Assembly (NCBI RefSeq): GCF_000242635.2 | Contig: NC_017770.1 | Span: forward strand, 2,182,669-2,246,668 | DNA length: 64,000 bases | Source: Solitalea canadensis DSM 3403 | GTDB lineage: Bacteria; Bacteroidota; Bacteroidia; Sphingobacteriales; Sphingobacteriaceae | Reading direction: 5' to 3' | Part shown: positions 33,932 through 41,379 of the stretch, piece after piece | Layout of the letters: every line of letters begins with the position of its first letter | Position numbering within the stretch: the first letter of the stretch is position 1 | Translations under genes and position numbers: made by a program | Notes under the pieces: model-generated | The model's database searches: none | What the model saw: the letters and a program-made list of their open reading frames with translations, nothing else | Told to the model about the DNA's origin: nothing

Positions 33932-34855
33932 CTACTGTTGTCCAACAGCAAAGGTAAAGCCTTCCCTAGCCAAATGACTATTGGCAAAGGTAGACTGGCT
34001 TTCTTCTAAATGAGGATTTAAATCGCGGTAGCGTGCTGAAAAATGACCAATTATCAGTTTTTTGGCTTCAGCCATTGTGGCTATTTCACCAGCTTGGCGT
34101 GCGGTAGTATGGAAAGTATCTGCTGCTCGCTGGTGAAGATCATGTAAAAAAGTAGCCTCATGATACAAGAGGTCCACTCCTCTTATTTGATCTACTATTT
34201 TAGTATTCATAATCGTATCCGAACAATAAGCATAAGAACGAGGCTCAGGAGGATCAACAGTAAGCACCGCATTCGGTAGCACTGATCCATCTTCCAATAC
34301 ATAATCGGCACCTTCTTTTATCATCGGAATAAGTTCAGGTGATATGTTGAATTGCTTAATATATTCTTTAATGACCCTTCGCGGACGTTTCAGCTCTCTA
34401 AAAAGAAAACCTGTACATGGAATCCGGTGATCCAGAATAATAGTTTCTACCTCAATTTCTGAGTTTCTAAAAATTACTTCAGGATGATCTGTTTGAGTCG
34501 GAATAAACTTTAATGGATAGCGAAGTAATGTTTGGGAATATTTAAGTTGAATTTCGAGAATTTCCAGTAGTTCTGGCGGACCTGCTAATGTTAGTTCATT
34601 AGCACGTCCGTTCAGATGCATACTTGAAATCAATCCCACTAATCCTAAATAATGATCGCCATGCAAATGGCTGATGAAAATATGATCGATTTTGTTATAA
34701 CCAAACCCATAACGGTTTAATTGAAACTGGGCACCTTCGCCACAGTCGATCATAAAAAATTTTTGGTTGTAATTAACGATCTGCGCAGTTGGATAGCGGT
34801 GATGAGCAGGCGTGGCAGAACTACTGCCCAAAATGGTTACTTCAAATTTGGTCAC
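33932..34855 (-). CDS. rnz: Ribonuclease Z
   Basis: RNase Z processes tRNA 3' ends. The 307-residue protein has the metallo-beta-lactamase HLHGDH motif at about residue 62-67 (FISHLHGDHYLGLVGL), FEVTILGSSSATP at the N-terminus, the YCSDT metal ligand and HFSARYRDL near the C-terminus, as in the short bacterial enzyme. It follows the STAS gene by 18 bp on the same strand, so the two are probably co-transcribed. Confidence 0.94.
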   Translation of the reverse strand: MTKFEVTILGSSSATPAHHRYPTAQIVNYNQKFFMIDCGEGAQFQLNRYGFGYNKIDHIFISHLHGDHYLGLVGLISSMHLNGRANELTLAGPPELLEILEIQLKYSQTLLRYPLKFIPTQTDHPEVIFRNSEIEVETIILDHRIPCTGFLFRELKRPRRVIKEYIKQFNISPELIPMIKEGADYVLEDGSVLPNAVLTVDPPEPRSYAYCSDTIMNTKIVDQIRGVDLLYHEATFLHDLHQRAADTFHTTARQAGEIATMAEAKKLIIGHFSARYRDLNPHLEESQSTFANSHLAREGFTFAVGQQ

Positions 34856-34873
34856 TCGCTATACTTTTAAAGA

Positions 34874-35260
34874 TTATTCTTCAGCTCCACCTTTTAAATC
34901 TCGCTCAATCTCTTCCATAAAGATGTAGTCAATAGCTTCATCAACCGTTGGAACTAAATTGAGCACATTCTCTAACTGAGAGATCTTGATTAATTTCTCA
35001 ACAGAAGGACTAATACCTGTTAAAACAAATGTACCTTCCTGTTCACCACCTTTACATAAACGGTGAGCCAAAAGAATTGCACTTAAACCTGATGAATCAG
35101 AATATTTTATCTCGGATAAATCAAGAATAATATTTCTGATGCCTTCGGCATTAAGTAGAATGAGTTCCGATTTAAGCATCGGAGTAATGATGGAGTTTAG
35201 CTTATCTTCGTTAAGCTTAAATACTACATACTTTTCGTGTTTATCAACCGAAAACTTCAT
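34874..35260 (-). CDS. STAS-domain anti-sigma-factor-antagonist-like protein
   Basis: A 128-residue single STAS domain. The phospho-acceptor region is YSDSSGLSAILLAHRL with serines at 56-57, as in SpoIIAA-type antagonists. Expected partners, an anti-sigma kinase and a PP2C phosphatase, are not in this window. The C-terminus carries a short acidic tail (EEIERDLKGGAEE). It sits between purC and rnz on one strand. The regulatory target is unknown. Confidence 0.85.
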   Translation of the reverse strand: MKFSVDKHEKYVVFKLNEDKLNSIITPMLKSELILLNAEGIRNIILDLSEIKYSDSSGLSAILLAHRLCKGGEQEGTFVLTGISPSVEKLIKISQLENVLNLVPTVDEAIDYIFMEEIERDLKGGAEE

Positions 35261-35345
35261 CGTGTTCTAATTTTTGTAATGGGTTTAATTTGGTTTTATA
35301 ATTGTAATCGCCAAAATAAACTTTATTTCTAAAAATTATTACTTG

Positions 35346-36296
35346 TTATACGTTTTTTTGAATAAAATCGTTAACGTTTCTCTCTAATCTTGATAGAATA
35401 TCAACCGAGTTATCTTTTACAAATTTTTCACCAGTGATATTCTCATAAAGTTCAATATAACGTTCTGAAATGGAATTTACAATTTCATCTGTCATTTCCG
35501 GAACCTGTTGACCGTCTTTTCCCTGAAAACCATTCTCAATTAACCATTGGCGAACGAACTCTTTCGAAAGCTGACGCTGTGGCTGATTATCTGCCTGTAA
35601 CTGCGTATAAGTATCTTTATAAAAGTAACGCGATGAGTCTGGCGTATGGATTTCGTCGATCAAATAAATCTGTCCGTCTTTTTTACCGAACTCGTATTTA
35701 GTGTCTACTAATATCAAACCACGCTCAGCGGCCATTTCAGTACCTCTTTTATATAATGCCAGTGTGTACTCTTCCAGCTGTTTGTATTCTTGTTCTGAAA
35801 CAATTCCCTGCGCAATAATTTCTTCACGAGATATATCCATATCATGGCCTTCTTTTGCTTTAGTTGTAGGCGTAATGATCGGAGTTGGCAGTTTATCGTT
35901 TTCTTTTAAACCTTCTGGTAAAGTAACGCCACATAAAACACGTTTTCCTGCTTTGTATTCGCGGGCTGCGTGCCCTGCTAAATAACCACGAACAACCATT
36001 TCAACAGGATAAGTTTCACAAACCAAACCAACGGTAACATTAGGATCTGGTACTGTAACCACCCAGTTAGGTACAATGTCTTTAGTCGCACCTAAAAATT
36101 TAGCTGCAATTTGATTAAGTACCTGACCTTTGTACGGAATTGCACGAGGTAAAACCACATCAAACGCCGAAATACGGTCAGAAACTACCATAGCAAGGTA
36201 TTTCCCGTCAATATTATAAACGTCGCGAACTTTACCACGGTAAAATGATTGCTGTTTAGGAAAATTAAAATTTGTGTCTTTTAATACGTTTGTCAT
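35346..36296 (-). CDS. purC: SAICAR synthase
   Basis: PurC (phosphoribosylaminoimidazole-succinocarboxamide synthase) joins aspartate to CAIR in purine synthesis. The 316-residue protein begins with [33 protein letters not shown] and has the conserved [19 protein letters not shown] and [29 protein letters not shown] blocks for ATP and substrate binding. The length fits the longer eukaryote- or Bacteroidetes-like form. The upstream spacer to phoH is a heptad-repeat hairpin. No other pur gene is adjacent. Confidence 0.96.
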   Translation of the reverse strand: MTNVLKDTNFNFPKQQSFYRGKVRDVYNIDGKYLAMVVSDRISAFDVVLPRAIPYKGQVLNQIAAKFLGATKDIVPNWVVTVPDPNVTVGLVCETYPVEMVVRGYLAGHAAREYKAGKRVLCGVTLPEGLKENDKLPTPIITPTTKAKEGHDMDISREEIIAQGIVSEQEYKQLEEYTLALYKRGTEMAAERGLILVDTKYEFGKKDGQIYLIDEIHTPDSSRYFYKDTYTQLQADNQPQRQLSKEFVRQWLIENGFQGKDGQQVPEMTDEIVNSISERYIELYENITGEKFVKDNSVDILSRLERNVNDFIQKNV

Positions 36297-36306
36297 TTAT
36301 AATTTA

Positions 36307-36436
36307 TTACGAGTTACGCGTTGCGGGTTACGAATTTGCTTATCAACCCGCCTAATTTTTTTAACTATGAAATATTTCTGAGTTTGGTTGCAGTTAGAGA
36401 TTTATAATTCGCAACTCGCAACACATACCCGAAATT
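36307..36436. repeat. Heptad-repeat hairpin, RRTTACG word
   Basis: Left arm (36307-36337, ATTACGA GTTACGC GTTGCGG GTTACGA) and complementary right arm (36407-36436, AATTCGCAACTCGCAACAC) lie between phoH and purC. Confidence 0.75.
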
Positions 36437-36443
36437 TAAAAAT

Positions 36444-37409
36444 CTAAATATCACCGTAGGCTTCTAAAATGCGTCTTACCAATTTATGGCGTACAACATC
36501 AGAGCCATTCAGGTAAATTACATCGATGCCACTAATATCTTTTAACACATTTAGCGCTTTAAACAAACCTGATTGTTGTTTCTTTGGTAAATCGATCTGG
36601 GTTACATCGCCGGTTACAATGAATTTTGCCGACGGTCCCATACGTGTCAGGAACATCTTTAACTGCAGTTCTGTTGCATTTTGAGCTTCATCCAAAATCA
36701 CAAACGCATTATCAAGCGTTCGGCCACGCATAAATGCTAGTGGAGCAATCTCAATTGTACGGCTTTCTAGATACGCTTTTAATTTCTCAGGAGGAATCAT
36801 GTCATCCAGTGCGTCATAAAGCGGACGTAAATAGGGATCGATCTTTTCTTTTAAATCACCAGGAAGAAAACCTAAGTTTTCACCTGCTTCAACAGCCGGA
36901 CGGGTTAAAATAATACGTTTAACCTCTTTATTTTTTAATGCCCTAACCGCCAATGCTACAGCTGTGTATGTTTTACCTGTACCAGCAGGCCCAATTGCAA
37001 AAATGATATCATTCTTTTGGGCACTGTCTACCATTTTCTTTTGGTTTTCGCTTCTTGCTTTGACCAAAATACCATTAGTACCAAATACAATTACATCTTT
37101 ATTTCCTGATCCTTCTCCATTTATCGGTTGTTGATTGATATTAATCGTTGCTGTTGGAGTTATTCCCAGAATCAATTCAAAATCTCTCGTCGATAACTGG
37201 TTATGCTTTTCGAGATGATTCGTCAGGTTATTGAACTTTTCTGTAAACAAGCCAAGTTCTTTCTCATCTCCTAAGGCTTTTACTTCTGTACCCCTTGCAA
37301 CAAGTCTTAACTTAGGAAAACTTCGTTTCAGGATCTCAAAATGCTCGTTGGCCGCTCCCCAGAAAACAACAGGGTCAACGTGTTCAAGTTTCAAAATAGC
37401 TTCACTCAA
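36444..37409 (-). CDS. PhoH-family ATPase
   Basis: A PhoH-like RNA-binding/helicase-type ATPase. Walker A is GPAGTGKTYTAVALA, followed by IILTRPAVEAGENLGFLPGDLKEKIDPYLRPLYDAL, and Walker B FVILDEAQNAT, the family hallmarks. The frame is open to a GTG at 37502, but that start overlaps the divergent SAM hydrolase gene. A TTG at 37409 gives LSEAILKLEHVDPVVFWGA, which aligns with the usual N-terminus of Bacteroidetes PhoH proteins, so I chose it. That leaves a leader of roughly 80 nt to the divergent gene's start. Cellular role is not firmly known. Confidence 0.88.
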   Translation of the reverse strand: MSEAILKLEHVDPVVFWGAANEHFEILKRSFPKLRLVARGTEVKALGDEKELGLFTEKFNNLTNHLEKHNQLSTRDFELILGITPTATININQQPINGEGSGNKDVIVFGTNGILVKARSENQKKMVDSAQKNDIIFAIGPAGTGKTYTAVALAVRALKNKEVKRIILTRPAVEAGENLGFLPGDLKEKIDPYLRPLYDALDDMIPPEKLKAYLESRTIEIAPLAFMRGRTLDNAFVILDEAQNATELQLKMFLTRMGPSAKFIVTGDVTQIDLPKKQQSGLFKALNVLKDISGIDVIYLNGSDVVRHKLVRRILEAYGDI

Positions 37410-37488
37410 GGTCGTACTTTTTAATTTTTTAATTCCAATATTTGCGGTCGGAAATTTTTGAACGGTAAAAATAACCAAATAATATCGA

Positions 37489-38265
37489 ATGGCAATCATC
37501 ACCTTAACTACAGATCTTGGGCACCGCGACTTTTATCAGGCCGCACTCAAGGGCGCCATTCTTAGTGAGCACCCTGAAGCCAGGATTGTAGATATTTCTC
37601 ATCAAATTTCTTCTTACAATATACCGCAAGCGGCATTTATTCTGAAAAATAGTTTCAAATTTTTTCCGAAAGGTACCATACACGTCATCGGAATTGACCC
37701 AGATTATGATCAAAAGCCTAATTATCTGACAGTTGAAAATGAAGGTCATTTTTTTATTGGTCCGGATAATGGTGTATTTTCCTTGCTTTTTGATCAAAAA
37801 CCTGAGCAAATAATAAATATATCCATTCAGCCAAACGCTGAATTTGGTCATTTTCCGCTACTCGATGTATTCGTTAAGGCAGCTTGCCATCTTTCAAAAG
37901 GTGGAAAAATAAGTGATATAGGTACACCTGTAAACGATTATTATCATCGTTCCCTTATTCAACCTGTTGTTGATTCAACTATCATTAGAGGTAGTGTAAT
38001 TTATATAGATTCGTTTCAGAATGTGATCACCAACATTACCCGCGAACTATATGAATCAGTCGGAAATAATCGCTCATTTGATATTTATTTCCGTAGAAAT
38101 GAATCCATCAACAAAATAAGCAAGCATTATAACGACGTACAGGAAGGTGAAAAATTAGCGTTATTCAGTATTACCAATTATTTGGAAATAGCTATTAATA
38201 AAGGTAATGCTGCAGGATTGCTTGGACTACAACTGGGAGATATTGTAAGGATAGAGTTTAAATAA
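37489..38265 (+). CDS. SAM hydrolase / SAM hydroxide adenosyltransferase (DUF62)
   Basis: A 258-residue protein of the SAM hydroxide adenosyltransferase family, related to fluorinase and chlorinase, which splits SAM into adenosine and methionine using a hydroxide. Signatures are ITLTTDLGHRDFYQAALKGAIL, VDISHQISSYNIPQAAFIL, HVIGIDPDYD, GPDNGVFSLL and the C-terminal domain with GSVIYIDSFQNVITNI. No halide-linked genes are nearby, so hydrolysis is likelier than halogenation. It is divergent from phoH with overlapping or closely spaced starts. Confidence 0.88.
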   Translation: MAIITLTTDLGHRDFYQAALKGAILSEHPEARIVDISHQISSYNIPQAAFILKNSFKFFPKGTIHVIGIDPDYDQKPNYLTVENEGHFFIGPDNGVFSLLFDQKPEQIINISIQPNAEFGHFPLLDVFVKAACHLSKGGKISDIGTPVNDYYHRSLIQPVVDSTIIRGSVIYIDSFQNVITNITRELYESVGNNRSFDIYFRRNESINKISKHYNDVQEGEKLALFSITNYLEIAINKGNAAGLLGLQLGDIVRIEFK

Positions 38266-38266
38266 T

Positions 38267-38331
38267 TACGAATTATTGGTTGCATATTTCGAGTTTGTAA
38301 ACCCGTAACCAATAACCCGAAACCCGAAATG
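38267..38331. repeat. Heptad-repeat hairpin, RRTTACG word
   Basis: Arms AATTATTGGTTGCATATTTCGAG (left) and ACCCGTAACCAATAACCCGAA (right) fold over a short loop between the SAM hydrolase and the monooxygenase gene. Confidence 0.7.
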
Positions 38332-38333
38332 AT

Positions 38334-38627
38334 ATGATAAAGAGAATAGTAAAAATGACTTTTGATCCGGATAAAGTGGATGAATTCCTAACTGTTTTTG
38401 AAGAATCAAAAGCATTGATAAGGAATTTTGACGGTTGTCATCATTTAGAACTTTTGAGAGATGCAAATGCTCCTAACCGCTTTTTTACGTTCAGTTTCTG
38501 GGATTCTGAAATCCATTTAAACACGTATCGCGATTCAGCGCTTTTTAAAAGCACCTGGGCCAAAACAAAGATTTTATTTATCGAAAAACCCGAGGCCTGG
38601 TCTGTTGAACAGCATACCTGCGCTTAA
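38334..38627 (+). CDS. Antibiotic-biosynthesis-monooxygenase-like (ABM) protein
   Basis: A 97-residue ferredoxin-like alpha+beta barrel protein of the ABM superfamily, with VKMTFDPDKVDEFLTVFEE, the central FDGCHHLELLRDANAPNRFFTFSFWDSE strand region and a final helix/strand. Members range from quinone-forming monooxygenases to haem-degrading enzymes; I cannot choose among them. It starts 68 bp after the SAM hydrolase and is followed by a tiny membrane protein gene. Confidence 0.8.
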   Translation: MIKRIVKMTFDPDKVDEFLTVFEESKALIRNFDGCHHLELLRDANAPNRFFTFSFWDSEIHLNTYRDSALFKSTWAKTKILFIEKPEAWSVEQHTCA

Positions 38628-38649
38628 TTATTATTATAAAACCAAGTAA

Positions 38650-38850
38650 ATGAATGTTTTTTTTGTTGTTACAACTATTTTAAAAGCTGTAATTGGAGTT
38701 ACCGGATTAGTTTATGTTATTTTAAACCTATTAAAATGGTTTAAAGTAAAACAAACACCTTATCCTAAGGATGCTTTAAAAGCTTTATTGATTACATGGG
38801 TAACACTGCTAGTAATTACTTTAATAGAATACTTTATCATCAAAATGTAA
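38650..38850 (+). CDS. Small two-helix membrane protein
   Basis: A 66-residue protein with two predicted transmembrane helices (about 3-27 and 45-64) joined by a basic loop (KWFKVKQTPYPKDALK). It is not recognised as a named family. Strong hydrophobicity and its place 22 bp after the ABM gene, on the same strand, support it as real. Confidence 0.65.
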   Translation: MNVFFVVTTILKAVIGVTGLVYVILNLLKWFKVKQTPYPKDALKALLITWVTLLVITLIEYFIIKM

Positions 38851-38887
38851 AATTATCCCACATAAAACCCTCTTCTCTCTATTTTGT

Positions 38888-38895
38888 TAAATTTG
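38888..38895 (+). promoter_or_regulatory. Bacteroidetes -7 box (TAAATTTG) for the ABC exporter
   Basis: An exact TAnnTTTG element ends 28 nt before the ATG at 38924. Confidence 0.5.
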
Positions 38896-38923
38896 CACAG
38901 GTTATTATATATATAGGATATAG

Positions 38924-40750
38924 ATGGCGCGTCAGCGATTGAATAGCAGTAATGCTGCAGAACAGGAACTTCCAAAGGCTAAAATTTCAAAAGAATCATT
39001 ACAGCACGCTTTTACTCTACTAAAATACATGAAACCTTACCGGGTTAAATTCGGTTTAGGCTTATTTTTCTTAGTGCTGTCTACCCTTGCATTCATGGTT
39101 ATTCCTAAAGAAATGGGTAGTCTGATTGATGCTGCAACGCATTCCATCCAACGTGGAGAATTAACTCAAATCCATGAAATTGCATTTATTCTCTTTGGAA
39201 TTCTTGCATTATCATCCGTTTTTTCATTTTTCCGTATTTTATGGTTTGTTGAAGTTGCTGAGAAAACATTAGCCAGCATTCGAAAAGACACTTATTTTAA
39301 ACTGATCACACTTCCGATGAATTTTTTCGCTCAAAACAGAGTGGGCGAGTTAAATAGTCGTATTTCATCAGATCTATCTCAAATACAAGACAGTATCACC
39401 ACTACTTTAGCAGAGTTTCTTCGTCAGCTTATCATTTTGGTGTTGGGAACTGTAATGCTAAGCTTTGTTTCCGGAAAACTTACGCTATTAATCCTTTGCG
39501 TTTTACCAGTATTAGTATTATTTGCCATTTTCTTTGGAAAGTTCATTCGTAAAATTGCCCGAAAAGCACAAGATAAGTTAGCTGAATCGAATACGGTTGT
39601 TGAAGAAACTTTGCAAGGTATTGCCAACGTAAAAGCTTTTGTAAATGAAGCTTACGAATCGGTTCGCTATTCCGGAAGTATTAATGAGGTTGTTCAATTA
39701 GCAATGCGTGGTGCACGCTACCGTGGAGCTTTTGTAATCTTTATTACATTAGGTTTATTCGGAACTATTATTGGAGTAGCTACCTATGGTGCTTACCTGG
39801 TAAGTGTTCATGAAATTACAATCGGACAACTAACTTCATTTATATTGTATGCCGGTTTTGTTGGCGGTGCAATGGGTGGCTTTGCCGAACTATATGCGCA
39901 AATACAAAAAACATTGGGAGCCACTGAGCGCGTGGTCGAATTATTAAATGAAACGAACGAGCCTATTAGTATTGATGATAAAGATAATCAAATCACTCAG
40001 CATATTAAAGGCGACCTTTCCTTCGATAATGTTTCATTCTACTACCCTTCCCGTCCTGAAATAACAGTTCTCAATGGCGTGAACTTTACGGCTAGTGCAG
40101 GTGAAAAAGTAGCGATCGTTGGACCAAGTGGTGCCGGAAAATCGACAATTGTTTCTCAGATCCTTCGCTTTTATGAGCCTCAACAAGGTCAATTGTTATT
40201 TGATGGTTTACCGGCTTCTTCCTACTCATTAGCAGATATACGTAACCAGGTCGCAATTGTACCTCAGGATGTGTTGTTATTTGGAGGAAGCATTAAGGAG
40301 AACATTGCCTATGGTAAAATTGGTTCAACCGAAGAAGAAATTATTCAGGCTGCCAAACGTGCAAATGCACATGATTTTATCATGAGTTTTCCGGAAGGTT
40401 ATGAAACAATGGTTGGCGAACGAGGTGTTAAACTTTCAGGCGGACAACGCCAGCGTATTGCGATTGCAAGAGCTTTACTGAAAAACCCTGTGATCCTGAT
40501 CCTTGATGAGGCAACCAGTTCACTCGACTCTGAATCAGAACGTTTAGTGCAGGAAGCATTAGAGGAATTAATGAAAAACCGTACATCTATTATCATTGCT
40601 CACCGCTTATCAACTATTCGTGAAGCGGATAAAATTGTGGTGATGGAAAAAGGAAAAGTAGTTGAACAAGGCACACACAACGAACTTATTTTAAAAGATA
40701 ATGGTTTATATCGCTACTTATCCGAACTTCAACTAGAAGGCACTAATTAA
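38924..40750 (+). CDS. MsbA-like ABC exporter (half transporter)
   Basis: A 608-residue half transporter with an N-terminal six-helix transmembrane domain (about 40-330) fused to an ATPase domain. Walker A is GPSGAGKSTIVSQI, signature LSGGQRQRIAIARALL, Walker B VILILDEATSSLD, and the switch His is in IIAHRL. It resembles MsbA and other lipid or multidrug exporters, probably acting as a homodimer in the inner membrane. The substrate cannot be told. The His-rich small protein gene follows about 120 bp downstream with its own promoter. Confidence 0.92.
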   Translation: MARQRLNSSNAAEQELPKAKISKESLQHAFTLLKYMKPYRVKFGLGLFFLVLSTLAFMVIPKEMGSLIDAATHSIQRGELTQIHEIAFILFGILALSSVFSFFRILWFVEVAEKTLASIRKDTYFKLITLPMNFFAQNRVGELNSRISSDLSQIQDSITTTLAEFLRQLIILVLGTVMLSFVSGKLTLLILCVLPVLVLFAIFFGKFIRKIARKAQDKLAESNTVVEETLQGIANVKAFVNEAYESVRYSGSINEVVQLAMRGARYRGAFVIFITLGLFGTIIGVATYGAYLVSVHEITIGQLTSFILYAGFVGGAMGGFAELYAQIQKTLGATERVVELLNETNEPISIDDKDNQITQHIKGDLSFDNVSFYYPSRPEITVLNGVNFTASAGEKVAIVGPSGAGKSTIVSQILRFYEPQQGQLLFDGLPASSYSLADIRNQVAIVPQDVLLFGGSIKENIAYGKIGSTEEEIIQAAKRANAHDFIMSFPEGYETMVGERGVKLSGGQRQRIAIARALLKNPVILILDEATSSLDSESERLVQEALEELMKNRTSIIIAHRLSTIREADKIVVMEKGKVVEQGTHNELILKDNGLYRYLSELQLEGTN

Positions 40751-40859
40751 TTGATTTAATGCTATTTAAATCAAATTACTTATTATTATTTAGATTCATT
40801 TAATAGTCTATTAAAGTAATAGTAATAATATTTTTACTGCTATTTTATTTCTAAACTAC

Positions 40860-40867
40860 TATTTTTG
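40860..40867 (+). promoter_or_regulatory. Bacteroidetes -7 box (TATTTTTG) for the His-rich small protein
   Basis: An exact TAnnTTTG element ends 5 nt before the ATG at 40873, again implying a leaderless or near-leaderless transcript. Confidence 0.55.
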
Positions 40868-40872
40868 CAACC

Positions 40873-41187
40873 ATGTTTAAAAAACTGGTACATATCGCGT
40901 TCGTACTGCTGCTAACAAATATCATGTTGGCAGAGGTCTGTACGCTATATAGCTGGTTAAACACAACACAACAGATTTTGGTTGAAGAAGAACATGATCA
41001 TAAAGATCATAACAACGATTTAACCAAAAAACTTAAAAAGAAATCATTTGAAGAGTACTTCAATAAAAATGCGGTATTACTTCAAAGTATTGATGCATTC
41101 TTACGTTCAAGATTTCATGATCTTGAAATGATCAAACACAAAGAGCCTCTCCGGGAAATTCTTTGTCCCCCTCCTAACTTTTGTTAA
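40873..41187 (+). CDS. His-rich small exported protein, unknown
   Basis: A 104-residue protein that I do not recognise. The N-terminus (MFKKLVHIAFVLLLTNIMLAEVC) looks like a signal peptide or anchor. A His/Asp/Glu cluster, VEEEHDHKDHNND at about 36-48, could bind metal. The remainder is charged and probably helical, ending in CPPPNFC, whose two Cys may form a disulfide. It lies about 190 bp upstream of the SulP-carbonic anhydrase gene, on the same strand, and has its own -7 box. A metal- or carbonate-related role is only a guess from this context. Confidence 0.55.
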   Translation: MFKKLVHIAFVLLLTNIMLAEVCTLYSWLNTTQQILVEEEHDHKDHNNDLTKKLKKKSFEEYFNKNAVLLQSIDAFLRSRFHDLEMIKHKEPLREILCPPPNFC

Positions 41188-41379
41188 TATCTGTTAACAG
41201 CATCTGACTTATTTCTGTAATAAGAAGTACGTCTGTTTATGTTGTTTTCTAGCAAGTTTAATTTGTTAAACGTAATGTTTAAGATAAACTTTCAGCCTTG
41301 GTATGTGCTATCGAAGTTCATTTGCCTGAGGAATTGAAAATTATCTCCATCAAATTTTTCACAACTAAATATTAACAAA

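Noticed and set aside
41241-41339. 32-codon ORF in the leader of the SulP fusion gene (MLFSSKFNLLNVMFKINFQP...)
   Set aside because: AT-rich, no promoter at suitable spacing, no terminator/antiterminator pairing seen; probably chance.
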